NCBI RefSeq assembly: GCF_047511655.1
Contig: NC_133399.1
Coordinates: 6,079,333 to 6,143,332, forward strand
Reading direction: 5' to 3'
Length of the DNA: 64,000 nt
DNA from: Castor canadensis
Taxonomy: Eukaryota > Chordata > Mammalia > Rodentia > Castoridae
Made by a program: the position numbers and the translations under genes. This document shows, in pieces, positions 46,380 to 59,450 of this stretch (within the stretch, counting starts at the first letter, position 1; every line of letters begins with the position of its first letter). The notes beneath the pieces were generated by a model. The model made no database searches. It had not been told where the DNA came from and was given only the letters and a program-made list of their open reading frames with translations.

Positions 46380-47190
46380 TATGGACTGAGTTCTTTTTCA
46401 AAATGAAAGAGTGACTGCTTCAACAGTCAGAGATGCAAACCCACAGGTCTTTATTAAGGAAAGAAAGGGTCAAGACTCTACAAGTGAGAGACTGGAGGAA
46501 AATGATCCAAGCCATAGCAGGTGGGCTGGTTAAGGGTATTAATTCTACTTTTTGAGGCATTGAAACTCCTCAAGTCTTTCTCACAGAGGGATGTTTGCCT
46601 GGGTCTTCTTGACAGGTGGATTTTGAAAACAAATATCTTAGGTGGGTTTCATCACAAAGATTTGGCACTAAAGACATCCTTTAGCATCAACTTCCTTCTA
46701 CCTTTCTGTATCTGCTCCTTAAAGACTTGTGTTGCCATTCTCAAACTTTGGTGTTGTTTCAAGGTGACTCCCTTGTCTATTGTCTACTGTCTCTAAATGA
46801 TGTTTGTGTTGTGATGCCCTTTTCTGGCTAGACTTGGATCTGTGATTCTTCAGTCCCTTCCCTAACTATCCCAAGTAACTGCTGTCACTAGGTGAGGGAT
46901 ATCACAAATACTTCTCTTTATCTAGTGTTGAGGTAGTGATATTAAAGTACATTTGGCACTTCCCTTGAAATTTTTGTTGTGGAAATTTCCACAGGGATGA
47001 CTTCTGGAAATAGGTTTTTCTGCAATACAGAACTTGTGCAAAAATATACAATTTCAAAATGGATAATCTCACCACCAAACGTCCAGTATCAAAAATCAAA
47101 AGGTTTCATCTCTAAACATCATGGGTACATCATGGTAGTGTTTTTGTATTTGAAATTAACAAATTTGTAGATTCTGCTAAAGCCAGACCC
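46380..47190 (-). mobile_element. LTR-like segment in block B (minus)
   Basis: Complement of the segment at 16960-17790. The AATAAA is kept as 'tttatt' at about 46451. Confidence 0.5.
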
Positions 47191-47215
47191 ATAGAAATTC
47201 TGGATAACAAACTTG

Positions 47216-48430
47216 ACTACTCACTATCTTCAGCCTTTATATAGAGTAACATTATTTAAACTTCTTGTGATAACTTAGAATGTGGTGACTCTTTTGGATA
47301 AATTCATTATGTTCACAAAAAATGTTTTTTATTTGGTTGTGACCAATGTATTCTGTAAAAATAGCATCCAGGTGGATGCTGAGCATATTGAGTTATCTAT
47401 AATCATTTTCTGTGTTTTGCTCCTTTTTTATTTTTTGATTGGACAATGCTTTGAACTCAGGCCTTAATGTTTGCATAGCAGATTCTCTACCACTTGAGCA
47501 ACACTTCTAGTCTTTTCTGCTTTGTTTTGGAGACAGATGCTCATGAAATATTTGCACTTCACCAAAAACATTGAAATATGAAAATAAGTCAATAATTGAG
47601 AAAAGAAATTAATGGCTTGGTTGTAGATCTATTGCTGAGCATAAGGAAGGCCACAGGTTCCATACCCATTACTGGAAAAATGTAAGCTAAACCAAATGAC
47701 ACAACCAAAAAAGAAATGAACTAATGAAAATCAATTTCATTATCACTATACAAATAGGATTAACTATATTACTTTATTGGTTTTTTTCCGAGTGTTATCT
47801 TCCTACTTTATACCAAATAATCAATAGCTTTCCAACAATGGCTATTTCAATTTCCAAGTTAAAAGATGATTGTAATACACAATACAGAAGGAAGAACTTG
47901 TTGGACCCCAGTGGCTTACACATGTCATCCTAGTTACTTGCTATGCTGGTCAGGAAGATCATGGTTTCAGGTCACCTTGTGGACCTGGGATGGTATCATT
48001 TATCACCTCACTAACATATATTCAGATACCACTTAAAGGGGCAAAGGATAAAAACCAAAGTTGTTCCTAATGGTCAAGATATTCTAAGAGTTTTAGTAAT
48101 TCTGTGCCAGAACCTGTGATGAAGAGCAAATATAGTTTTTAAATATATCACCCAACAAAATAACCTCTGAAGGTAATAAATCCTTCCTTTGGGCAAGAGA
48201 TCCTAAAGGTGTCTGATTTTCCCATGGTCCATCACAGGCTTCCTCAATTGTCACAAATTGCATTGTGAGTAGACAACTTCTATGAATGAAAATGCAAACA
48301 ACTGAAAACGTACCCAAACAAATCACTCTTGATAACACTAGTACTTAAGACCACCACCACACCATCCTTCATATTCTCATTACACTTAGATGCTGAAGAA
48401 GGGAAGCACACACATTTGATTATTCCATGA
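47216..48430 (+). repeat. Duplicated block D, copy 2
   Basis: It aligns with 26725-27890 of D1 and the matching part of D3, starting 'gagtaacattatttaaactt'. It includes the minus SINE at 47440-47590, the ID-like monomer at 47625-47690 and the B1-like monomer at 47900-48000 in the same order. Confidence 0.85.
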
Positions 48431-48959
48431 TTTACCTGTTCTTGAATTGAATGCTTGCTTAAATTGATATTTCTGAATGCCTAAATTAAAACTTTTCTGC
48501 ATATGTGTGTGTTTCTACATCTTTGGTTGATTCTTATTATTTGTTTAATGCCAAGAAATGAAAGTTTGCTGTTCTCTACAGCACTTCTTCTGTTGCTACT
48601 TTAAAGAAAAAGTTTTTCAAAGTTTTACGTCTATTAATACTAACTAAAACACTGGCATAATTTTGTGGACAGTAACCTCAACTTGTTTCATTTTGTCATG
48701 AGTGTAATTTACATTCAATTCTTTTATAGTTAGATCTATTAACAGAAGTGTCTTTAAAGTTACTTATAGATAGTTTTAAATTGCCTTTCTTCATAGGTGT
48801 GAATAGTAAAAATATAAGGGAAATTTTAAAAATTATTTAAATTTAAAGTTCTTATAAAATAATTTTTAAAATGCAGGTTACAAAGTCAACAAACCAACAA
48901 GAAGAAAGAATATAGAAAGGTATTCAGTATTTATTTTGGAGGAAAATTTAAAGGGGAAA
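48431..48959. other. Non-coding AT-rich spacer
   Basis: Nothing is recognised here. Confidence 0.4.
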
Positions 48960-50239
48960 AAGTCAGAGGAGGCTCTTCTCAGTCAGTTTGGAGACAAGAG
49001 GGGAAAGCTGTCCCAATCTAGATGGAGTGACTTGTGCCAGACTTCAAGAACTTACTAAAGACAAGAGGATTTAAAGAAGTGATCTTACACAGGGGTAGTA
49101 GACATTCAAGCCTTTATTGGCACCTCTGATAGATGGCAAGCTCTTATTTTTGCCAAGGCCTTCTATTTAAGTGAAGACAAATTATTGGGTTTTTTGGTCC
49201 ATACTCATGGAGTTAATTTTCCCCTGCACAGTCTATTTAATTGGGAAAATTCTGACTTTCACTTACTCTGTGTTCTAATTCATAAAGCTATTTCTGGTTT
49301 GAGACTTAAATAACAAGTACTTATGACTTAGACTTTAACTGCTAGGTAGAATACACCTCCAGATGAGAGGCTCTGGAAACTTTCAAAGAACAGGGGCTGA
49401 TATGGTGACCAATCACATCACACCTGTGGTTGGAACCATTTGCAACAAATGCCTTTGTCACCTGTCCCCAGTTCTTTTGTCTATGTAAACCTATAGCCTA
49501 TGTCTGTACCAAGATTCCTTAGTTTTTCCTTTTCTTGTGGATTGCCATTGGCCCATGTGCATTTAACTGCATGTCTCACTTTATCTCCCAAAGCCTACAT
49601 TCTTTCACACAGGTTGCCACCCAAAACCTTGTAAAAAGAATGCTGTTTTTATGACAAGGCTGTTTCACTTGAACCAGACCATGATCATTCATTATACAAC
49701 TAAGAGACTTCAGGAATCTGCTGCCAATTTCCAACAACAAAGAATGGACAGTTGAGAACAGTGGTTTTCCTAGACTAAGTGAATGCCTAGGACCTCAGCT
49801 GGGAATCATTTTTTCCCATTGTGAGCTTACCTTCATCAAACACTTCAAACACTTTCTCACTTTGTTTCCCAGAGACTTTGGGCTTTTATTATTCACAATA
49901 AACCTTGTGCTGCCATAAGAGCCATCTCTCCGCCTAGCCACTCCACACCATTCTTATGATCTACAACATCCATTTTCTAATTTTCTACCATTGTTTTCTT
50001 CATGTAATATAAGTTCATAGGTTCTCTCTTTTTTTTCTCCTTGCTAGAGAACTCAGGTTAACAATTTACACAGTAGACTAGTGACATATTCTGTGAATTT
50101 TTATTCTTTTCTTTCTTTTCACACTGCATAATTTTAATAATTTTCTTTATGTACTTATTCTTGGTCTTCCATCTCCAGTTCACAAACGAAACATCTATAG
50201 TAATGGTGTCATTGAACTAGTTTCACATACACCTTCATT

Positions 50240-50445
50240 TTGTATTTTTTTTTTTATGTATCCAGTACTTGAACACAGGGACTACATCTTGAGCCACTCC
50301 ACTACCCCTTCTCAAGCTAGGTTTTTTACAGTTAGGGTTCCTTGAACTTGAACTGTTTGCCCCAGATGGCTTTGAACTGTGATACTTCTGATCTCTACCT
50401 CCTGAGTAGCTAGGATTACAAAAGTCAGCCAACAGCATAAGGCAC
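50240..50445 (-). repeat. Composite SINE in block C (orthologous insertion)
   Basis: It has a T-rich start at 50247, 'cagtacttgaacacagggac' and 'gagtagctaggattacaaaa'. It is followed by 'cacatcttcat', the same site as the SINEs in A and B. Confidence 0.88.
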
Positions 50446-50744
50446 ATCTTCATAATGTCTATATAATCCTTTTGATGATTGCCAATTCTTTATGGACTTA
50501 ATCTTCATGTATTGCTTTCACATTTTCCTTTTTCTACATCATAGTTCCCTGCTACCTTTTGATTCTACCTTAAAGACATTTTCCTGGGGTTCTTTATAAA
50601 ATGAGTCCACAGCCTCAAATTTTTCAAAAATTGGTATTCTTCACTGAAGAGCATCATTTCTCTATCTCTTCATAGATTTTGTGGTTTCTTATCATTTTTG
50701 GGGGAAAATGGGCATGTAAATCCTGGTGACACATGTGTTAGCTT

Positions 50745-51585
50745 GGACTGAGTTCTTGCTCAAAATGTAAGAATGACTGACTCAACAGTGAGTAGATGAA
50801 AACCAACAGGTCTTTATTAGTGAAAGAAAGTGTAAACACTCTATAAAGGAAGGACTGGTGGAAGTGATCCAAGACATAGCAGGTGGGCTGGTTAAGGGTA
50901 TTTATGCTACTTTTTGGGCAGTTTGAGGCATTGAAACTCCATGAGTCATTCTCATAGATGGATGTTGGCCTTCATCTTCTTGACAGGTGGATTTTGAAAA
51001 AAAATCTCTCTTAGGTGGGTTTAGTCACAAAAATTTGGCATTGTTTATATCCTTGAGAGGCAACTCCCTTCTAATTTCTGTATCTGCTTCTTAAAGATGT
51101 GTGTCACCACTCTTGCCCTTTAGTGTTGTTTCAAGGTGACTCCCTTCTTTATTCTATATTATCTCTAAAAGAGGTTTGTGTTGTGATGCCCTGTTCTGGC
51201 TAGCCTTTGTTCTGTGCATCTTAAGTCCCCTCCCTGTATATCCTGGGCTACTCCTATCACTATGATGAGACTTAACCAGTGGTTCTCTTTAACTAGTTTT
51301 GAGGTAGTGACATTAGACTACATTGGCCACTTTCCATTGAAGTTTTGATTGTAGAAATTTCCACAGTGAAGACTTTGGCAAGTAGATTTTTCTCCAAGAC
51401 AGAACTTGTGCACAAATTTAAAGTTTCAAAATGGATAATCCACCCCAAAAACACCCAGTACCAAAATCTAGAGGATTTTTCTCTCAATGTCATTGGGACA
51501 TTATGCTCAGAATTTTGTAGGTGAAACTATAAAATTTGCACATTCAGCTAAAGCCAGTCCCGTGGAGATTTTGGCTTTCAAACTT
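50745..51585 (-). mobile_element. LTR-like segment in block C (minus)
   Basis: Complement of 16960-17790. The polyadenylation signal shows as 'tttatt' at about 50813. Confidence 0.5.
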
Positions 51586-52966
51586 GACTGCTCTCTGCCT
51601 TCATGCTTTCTTCACTGTTACTTCAGTTTTCTGGTCTTTGTTCTTATGGATTTCTGGTGAAGGAAGTTAGTGCTTTTCTGGAGTGCCTCTTTTGTTTTCA
51701 GTTCAGACACAATGCATGTCCACTCATCATGAACATTGCATTGTACATTGTGGAGGCTGTAAGTGTTGATATTAAGTTTCTTATCTTTTTTTTTCTTTTG
51801 GGGGATGTATACCTCTATAGTTTTATGCAGAAATCAAAAGAAGTATGTGACTCAATTTTGGTCATAATGATGAACATGTATTACCCTCACTGCCCCTTCC
51901 CTTCAAGAAAATGGAGAGTAGCCAATCAAAGACTATGAGAACCTGAGAGAGTCAGCCTGACCCACCTCTGACCAGGGAGTAAATTTTCACCATAGTTTCC
52001 CAATTAACTTCAGTATAGCTCATGGGCAGTCTACTTTGTCCGCTGCCTTAAAATAATTTCTACCTTAATGAGTGGCCTATACACCTCTGTGTGACCCTTC
52101 AGTTATATAAAGAATATGCTTTTAAGTGTCCTTTTCATTTTGAATTGCTGTATTGGTATCAGGATACTTTACATGTGAAAATGATACTCAGTGAACAAAT
52201 GAAATCTATGTCAGTGTTAGATGTCTTATTTCAGTGTGCACAGTTATTTCTCTCTTATGTTAAGCAAGTCAGAAGAGAAGGAAGTAGTATGAGTTAAACA
52301 ATTTGAAAATATTTTACTTCTGCTCCTTCTGAGTAAAAGGAAACATGTAGTTTATTCTTTTTTTACCAAATTTCTACCCAACTCACTTATGATATCTGAA
52401 ATTATTTTTAAGAAATTAATAATTTCAAGTAATAGCACAAGTTGCCCTTTCTCCTCATTTCCACAATTCTGTCTTCTGTAGGCCTTTTAAAATGTTTACA
52501 CACACAGTATAAGAGAATAGACAAAGCATTACCAACATAATAAGTGCAAAAACGTTTTAATCCTACACTAAGAATTTATTGGAGAATCCATGCAAAAATG
52601 AGCAACTCAGTTACAGACCAAAAATGAGAGCAGTATCACCTTCTATTTCTTTGGATAGACAAGAGGGTGGAATCATGGCCATGTGGTGACACTGTCTTGT
52701 CTTAGAAGCAGGAAGTATCTCATAAGGACTAATGAAACTTTTAGGAAACTTAGTGGCTAGGAACCATGCCTTCTCTGTTGATAATGAATCATATCCTAGA
52801 CAAGACAGCAAATACTAACAACTTCCAGTGTTACATAAGGTTCTAGCTGACCTGAAACATCAGGACCCAATGAAAAACAACAGCCTCAGCCAGGCCATGC
52901 AAGCCAAAATATCCTCCAAAACAGCATCTAGGATATTTTGCTGACATGAGGCACATTTCATGAGCG

Positions 52967-53085
52967 TTTTTTTTTTTTTTTTTTGATATACAAAGATTTG
53001 ACTTTGTCACATCAGGAACTAATTGTCCAGGCTGCCTTCAAACTGCAATAATCCTGACCTCTGCCTCAGGAGTACCTACTGTTAA
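52967..53085 (-). repeat. B1-like SINE with long poly-T start (minus)
   Basis: An 18-T run at 52967-52984 is the complement of an A-tail. It is followed by 'tgtccaggctgccttcaaac' and 'tgacctctgcctcaggagta', the complement of a B1-like left monomer. It lies in the segment of C absent from A, so it came after the split or with that insertion. Confidence 0.75.
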
Positions 53086-53965
53086 CTGGAACAAAGCATG
53101 TTGGACTGACATGCATGCAGAGATCGATAAGTTAACAGAAATGCTACATTGAAAGCAGCATAGAAAAGGCTCAATACCTCATGCTTTATTGGGAGAAGAA
53201 TTCACTGGAAGCATTCCCCAGCAAGAGAGTTGGAGCTAACAGCTGCTTGCATACTAGGGATAGATATAGGAAGTTAGTGGGAGAAGTCCCTGAAAGAAGG
53301 GAATCCCAGGTAGAACTCTCAGGAAGACAATGGACAGGAATATCTTCCATCAGCCCTCTGCCACTCCTGAGATAATGGGTGTTTCTATGAGGCTGGGTGG
53401 GATATTTCTAGGAAATGGCTAAAGGTGAATGTTTGTTATTCTTTAGGGCTGGGTGTAGAGTTTCAGTAAGCCAACTGTGATGAGGAAAGATCCAGTCCTC
53501 ATGCAGCTGCCCAATACTCACTCTAACAATCAGGATTACAGGCTTGAGCCAACAGCATGTAGCTCAAACTATGAGAATTAATCACACAAAGACCAGTTTT
53601 CCAGGAATAACCACTCCCATCTGTAAAGACCACAATAAAGTCTTGAGTCCTCAGAACCCTCAGTGCAATAATTCTAATCAAATCTTCTGACCCTCTTGAT
53701 AGAGGATGCACCTTTGGTTGTCTTTTGCTTTGCATCACGTGAACAGAACTGCTCAACTTCATATCAGAGTAGTAGGACTACTCTTTTTCAGTTCTTCAAT
53801 GCTTACCAAATAAACCTCTTGGTTATCTTATGTCCCTTTCTTTGTAAATTCTTTCACTAAGAGTTGACATCAAAAATCCCTATCACTCTCCTAATATGCC
53901 CTTTATCTTGTGTAAAAGTTTGATCACATGTGCTGTTTGCTGAGATCATTCCTCTATATCCTCTC

Positions 53966-54229
53966 AGCATTTTCAGATAACATTTTAATTAAGCATTTTT
54001 AAAGAAAGTAATATGGATACATTTTTGTCCTATTTCTCATGTTTCCCTATCAAAGGAAAGGGGTGGTTTTTGTGCCTAACTGACTGTATTTACTCTGAGT
54101 CATCCTGGTTCTCAGGGATCTTTACAATTCTCTAATTCCACCAACACAGTGTAAGCTATGGAGCAAAATCCACTTTACAAAGTATATTAGGTAAAATAAA
54201 TGCCTTAAGGCATTTGAACTCAGTGGAAA
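53966..54229. other. Non-coding spacer
   Basis: Nothing is recognised here. Confidence 0.4.
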
Positions 54230-54482
54230 AAGAAAGCAATCCCCAGACCTGGACACTAATAGCTCAAACCTTAATCCTATCTGCTGAAGAGGAGCTTTCA
54301 GGAGGATTATGCTTTGAAATAATCAGGAGGATTATGTACAGAAAATACTTTGAAGGAGCCTATCTTAAAAATACATAACACACCCATAAAGGCTGCTGGC
54401 GTTGGTCACAGGGTACACTACATGCATAGGTAGCAAAAGGTCTGAGTTCAAATCCCAGGGCCAGCAAGAAAAAAAGAAACAA
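54230..54482 (+). repeat. Composite B1/ID-like SINE, degenerate
   Basis: It runs from 'agacctggacactaatagct' to 'ctgagttcaaatcccagggc' with an A-rich tail. The left part carries a short internal repeat of 'aatcaggaggattatg'. Confidence 0.65.
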
Positions 54483-54539
54483 ACAAACTGATCCTTTAGT
54501 CTCACAATAAGTCCCAAATTTGTTGTTCCTTTAGGACAA

Positions 54540-55060
54540 AAAAGAGGCCCAACATGTAAATCCAAGAGAAAGATTATGGATTAAGATTTGGAGAGGTCTA
54601 CACAGCAATAATCTTGAAAAAAGAATGAAAAGAGGAAAGGGCAAGAGAAAGAAGAGAATAAAAATGACATATAGTCTCACATTAATAAGAAATCTTGAAA
54701 CTATACTATTACATGTGCTATATTAAAATAAAGAAATTAACAAATAGATCTCAGTGGAAAACAAATGAGTACTCACTAGATTTCAATGTAAAGACAAAAT
54801 TGATTCTTGACAAAACAGGCATCGTACAATGGTGGCCAAATCAATAAACACTTTAAAATATGAGACAAGGACAAATCCAGGTTCTACTTGAAAACATGCT
54901 TTCTATCCTTGTCTGTCTTGGACAATATGCAAATTGTAATGGGAAACAAGAAAGATAAAATCTAAATATTTTTACAAGTATCATTTCACATGACTTTTAT
55001 CCCAGCCTTTGGAAAATAAAAGTTGGAACATGCTAAGTTGAAAGTCACCCTATTATACAT
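54540..55060 (+). repeat. Duplicated segment F, copy 1 (3' side of the zinc-finger gene)
   Basis: It aligns with 60440-60900 in the same orientation. Shared are 'tctacacagcaa', 'gattaacaaatag.cctcag'-type sequence, 'acaatggtggc' and 'ggaaagataaaatct'. The copies bracket the zinc-finger gene. Confidence 0.7.
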
Positions 55061-55132
55061 AAAAAGTTACATAAGTCCTAGTCTCTCTATGAAATGTAGA
55101 GCATGTTGAAGGTCACAATCAAAAAGATACAC

Positions 55133-55220
55133 AAATGGCTGGCAATGTGGCTTAATTGGTAGAAAACCTGGGCAGCAAGCATGTGGTTCTGAGTCCAAAT
55201 TCCAGTCCAACATAAAAGAA
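55133..55220 (+). repeat. ID-like SINE, diverged
   Basis: 'atggctggcaatgtggctta' to 'ctgagtccaaattccagtcc' keeps the monomer pattern. Confidence 0.6.
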
Positions 55221-55374
55221 ATTCTTAAGCCACTCCTTCCAGCACTTAAGAAAGTCTATTAATGCAGGATTCCATGTGGCTGTCTTTATTTGCTGGCACA
55301 AGAATAAGAAGCATAAAGGCTTCTAGAGAAAAAATGTAGACATACTTACTCCACAGATCTCTAAGAATTCATAA

Positions 55375-55595
55375 GGTAGTTGCTAGTGGATCAGGCCTAT
55401 ATACTTAGTACTTGAGAGGGTAAGCCAGGGGGATCATGATTGGAGGTCAACCTGGGTAAAGAGTTCATAGTCCCTCACTCCAAAATAACTGGGAGAAAAC
55501 AGACTGGATGGGATGTGTGGCTACAATGTACAGTTCTTTCCCTGGAAGCAAAAGCCATGAGTCAAGTCTTCTCTTCACATCATTATTTATCATAT
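55375..55595 (+). repeat. Composite B1/ID-like SINE, degenerate
   Basis: 'agtggatcaggcctatatac', 'cagggggatcatgattgg' and 'gcaaaagccatgagtcaag' give left and right parts in order. Confidence 0.6.
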
Positions 55596-55689
55596 ACCTG
55601 GAGGAAAGCAGGTGACATGGCATGCTGTTACTAACAAAAGTTACATAAACTGACAGTGTCATGAGTGCGAGAATGGAGTCCTTCATGTT

Positions 55690-56594
55690 GCTAAAAGGAA
55701 GTAGGAGATGTGAAGGCTCTCCCTCTTTACTTTAATATATAGAGTTTCACTTCCCTGTGACATCTTACACATATTTTTTGGTAATGGGAATGACAGAATA
55801 TATTCCCATATATTTTTCCTTCTGTAAGGTTTGACACTGATTGTATCATTACATTTTTGATGTTGAATACAATGAACACAGACGGGTTCATTATGCTTAC
55901 ACCTATAGATTTTCTGTCCAGTGTGTGGACTTTCATGTTTGAGGTCATGGAAATGAGTGAAGACTTTCCACATTGCTTTCCTAATCCAGTTACTCTCCAT
56001 CTTTAATTTTGTATGTTTTGGAAGAGGACTGGAATGCATGAAGGCTTAGCTATATTACACACATGTATAGCACTGTGATACAATGTAAATTGTATCATAT
56101 CAAAGAAGATTACTGGAAAAGGTGAAGGCATTCCTCCATTACTTACATAGTGTTTCTGAATTCATTCATGATTTTCAAGACAGGGATATGTGAATGTTTT
56201 ATCATACTTGACATGACCCTACTGTTTATTTACACCATTAGTTCTTTCTGGTGCATGAAAGGTACTCGAACTAAGGAAGGCTTGCCACATTGCTTGTATC
56301 CACTGGGTTTCTCCTGTTTGCATTCTTTGATGAGTATGAGGAACACTGGATAGGGTATAGGTTGTCTCTAATTCCTTTCATTCATAGAGTTTCACTGCAG
56401 TGATTTCACATTTGATATTGTCACTGGAAATTGCTCATATCCATAGCTCATCTCTCTCGTATAAGTACCTTTAGGTCTTTTAAGGGTAGTGAGGCAGGTG
56501 AACACTTACCCCACATTGTTTAAGTCTATAAGGTTTGTCTTCACTGTGAGTTCTTTCAAGTCTTCAAAGGTGACTGAAATGAGTGAATGCTTTA
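55690..56594 (-). pseudogene. Decayed C2H2 zinc-finger remnants downstream of the array
   Basis: On the minus strand the spacing and wording of zinc fingers persist in broken form. Examples are 'KVFTHFHDLKHESPHTG' near 55960-55910, and linker-like sequences complementary to 'ccactgggtttctcctgt' at 56298 and 'ataaggtttgtcttcact' at 56529. The cysteine and histidine pattern is lost in most units and there is no continuous frame. These are probably former fingers of the same gene, now beyond its functional end. Confidence 0.65.
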
Positions 56595-57239
<645 letters not shown>

Positions 57240-58407
57240 TTATATGAAAACTTTCCCACATTGTTTGCATCCATAGGGTTTCTTTCCATTGTGAGTAATT
57301 TCATGAATACGAAGGTTACTGGAATCACGGTAGGCTTTCCCACATTGCTTACATATATAGGGTTTCACTCCAGTGTGAGTTCTACTATGTCTCTGAAGGT
57401 AACTGGCTTGATTAAAGGCTTTCCCACATTGCTTACATGCATAGGGTTTCTCTCCACTGTGAGTTCTACTATGTTTCTGAAGGTAACTGGCTTGATTAAA
57501 GGCTTTCCCACACTGCTTACATCCATAAGGTTTCTCTCCACTGTGGGTTCTTTCATGAATTACAAGGTAACAGGCTTGATTAAAGGCTTTCCCACACTGC
57601 TTACATCCATAGGGTTTCTCTCCAGTGTGAGCAATTTCATGAATACGAAGGTTACTGGAATAACGGTAGGCTTTCCCACATTGCATACATACATAGGGTT
57701 TCTCTCCAGTGTGAGTTCTACTATGTCTCTGAAGTTCACTGGCTCGAATAAAGGCTTTCCCACATTGCTTACATGCATAGGGTTTCTCTCCACTGTGAGT
57801 TCTTTCATGAATTCGAAGGTAACTGACTTGAGCAAAAACTTTCCCACATTTCTTACATCCATAGGGTTTCCCTCCAGTGTGAATTCTACTATGTCTCCGA
57901 AGGTGACTGGCTTGATTAAAAGCTTTCCCACACTGCTTACATGCATAGGGTTTCTCTCCACTGTGGGTTCTTTCATGAATTACAAGGTAAGAGGCTTTTG
58001 TGAAAACTTTCCCACACTGCTTACATCCGTAGGGTTTTTCTCCACTGTGAATTCTTTCATGAATATATAGGTTACTGGAATGAGTGTCGCCTTTCCCCCA
58101 TTGCTTACATCCATAGAGTTTTCCACTAATGTGAGATGTTTCAAGAATTTGAAAGGCATCAGATTGAGTGCAAGCTTTTCCACATGGTTTCCATCCATGA
58201 GATTTCACTATATTGTGTATCCTTTCGTGGAATAGAAGAGACTTAAAATCAGTGAAGGTTTTCCCATCAGCATTACATAAATTGCTTTTCCATGGTGCTA
58301 TTCTAAGCAGAGTTTCCTTGCTTATAATATTCTCTGCAGTCTGATGAAAGGATTCTCCACATTGAATACGTTGTTTATGTTCATGCAGTCTCTCTAACAC
58401 TTCAGGT
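57240..58407 (-). CDS. KRAB zinc-finger gene, last exon: nine intact C2H2 fingers
   Basis: This exon should give a nuclear DNA-binding array; KRAB zinc-finger proteins mostly repress transposable elements by bringing TRIM28/SETDB1. The exon follows a good acceptor (tttgtctgttttgcag, complement of 58408-58423), and the frame is open from 58407 to TAA at 57240-57242. The first ~35 residues after the splice are linker with a 'QCGESF' box. Three degenerate finger-like units follow, then nine canonical C-x2-C-x12-H-x3-H fingers with S/TGEKPY-type linkers. Contact residues (-1,2,3,6) are KSYI, QSHR, QSYI, RSER, YSNI, QCYI, QSYK, QSYR and DSNI. The stop interrupts finger 10 after 'CGKVFI'. A shortened but working protein is possible. 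The individual gene is not identified. Confidence 0.85.
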
Positions 58408-59059
58408 CTGCAAAACAGACAAAGATTACCATTCTTACCCTATTAATGATTTATTAAGAGAATTTATGGTGTTTGTTTCTTCAGGATTTATGAACACAAA
58501 AGTACTACATGTTCTGCAGCAGGGACTGAGGACAGCTATTATGGAAACAGTGGTGTTCATATTTATTTCCATAATACCATTTCAATGTTAAGTGTTTGAC
58601 AACACTGAATGAGTTTTACAATATTGAAATACACTTAAAGTGCTTATTGAGATGAAGTGGATGAAAAGCTTGTAGGGTTGTGAAATAAAAGAAAGAACAT
58701 GAGGACATAGGATGAAAAATGGGCCAGTTGGTACCAGTGCACATGATCATCCCACTGTGACAGAATGGATAAAATATAGTTAAATTGGCTTCTGAACAGA
58801 GTGGGGTACTTTTTTATATTGATCAATAGGACAGGGTCTCTTGTGACTGCTTAGGACAAAATATATTAAGAATTATGGCACATACTAAATTTTGAATTTT
58901 TTGATTCTTGATGCTTAACTTATTTTTCTGATCTTAGAGAAAGTTTTCACTGATTTCAGCAATTCATAAGTAGAAGTTGCAGTTTCATTTCCATGGTTAT
59001 CAAACTTCTTGTCAATGCTACACATGATGTTCACTATTTTGGTCATGAGTACAAATTAC
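58408..59059 (-). other. Intron between linker exon and zinc-finger exon
   Basis: The intron is 652 bp with a GT donor (complement of 59058-59059) and an AG acceptor (complement of 58408-58409). A minus-strand open frame at 58644-58826 inside it has no resemblance to known proteins. Confidence 0.7.
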
Positions 59060-59111
59060 CTCATATTTCTTCTGGGGTTCCTGAAGTCCTCTTCAATATT
59101 TTCATTTTCTT
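59060..59111 (-). CDS. KRAB zinc-finger gene, short linker exon after KRAB-A
   Basis: On the minus strand the codons read 'NENIEEDFRNPRRNMR', the same kind of sequence that follows KRAB-A in many rodent and human KRAB zinc-finger genes (a NIE-x-x-F-x-NPRRN pattern). It has a clean donor, ATGAG|GTAAT. The usual length of this exon is 61 bp, which would put its start at 59120. There the intron ends in AC, not AG, so the nearest usable AG gives a 52-bp exon starting at 59111. Both lengths leave the same frame, joining KRAB-A (ends with one base of a codon) to the finger exon (starts with the last base of a codon). An AG three bases further in also fits. Confidence 0.75.

Positions 59112-59450
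<339 letters not shown>

Larger units (their letters stand above)
44940..47215 (-). repeat. Duplicated block B, inverted partial copy of A
   Basis: The complement of this block matches 16900-19275. It contains the same two LTR-like segments and the same SINE insertion as A and C. It ends at about 47215, where block D2 begins without a gap. Confidence 0.85.
48960..53965 (-). repeat. Duplicated block C, inverted full copy of A
   Basis: The complement aligns with 15185-19615 over nearly its whole length. About 0.65 kb at 52470-53130 has no counterpart in A. Block C is the longest copy. Its inner end is about 29 kb from block A. Confidence 0.85.
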
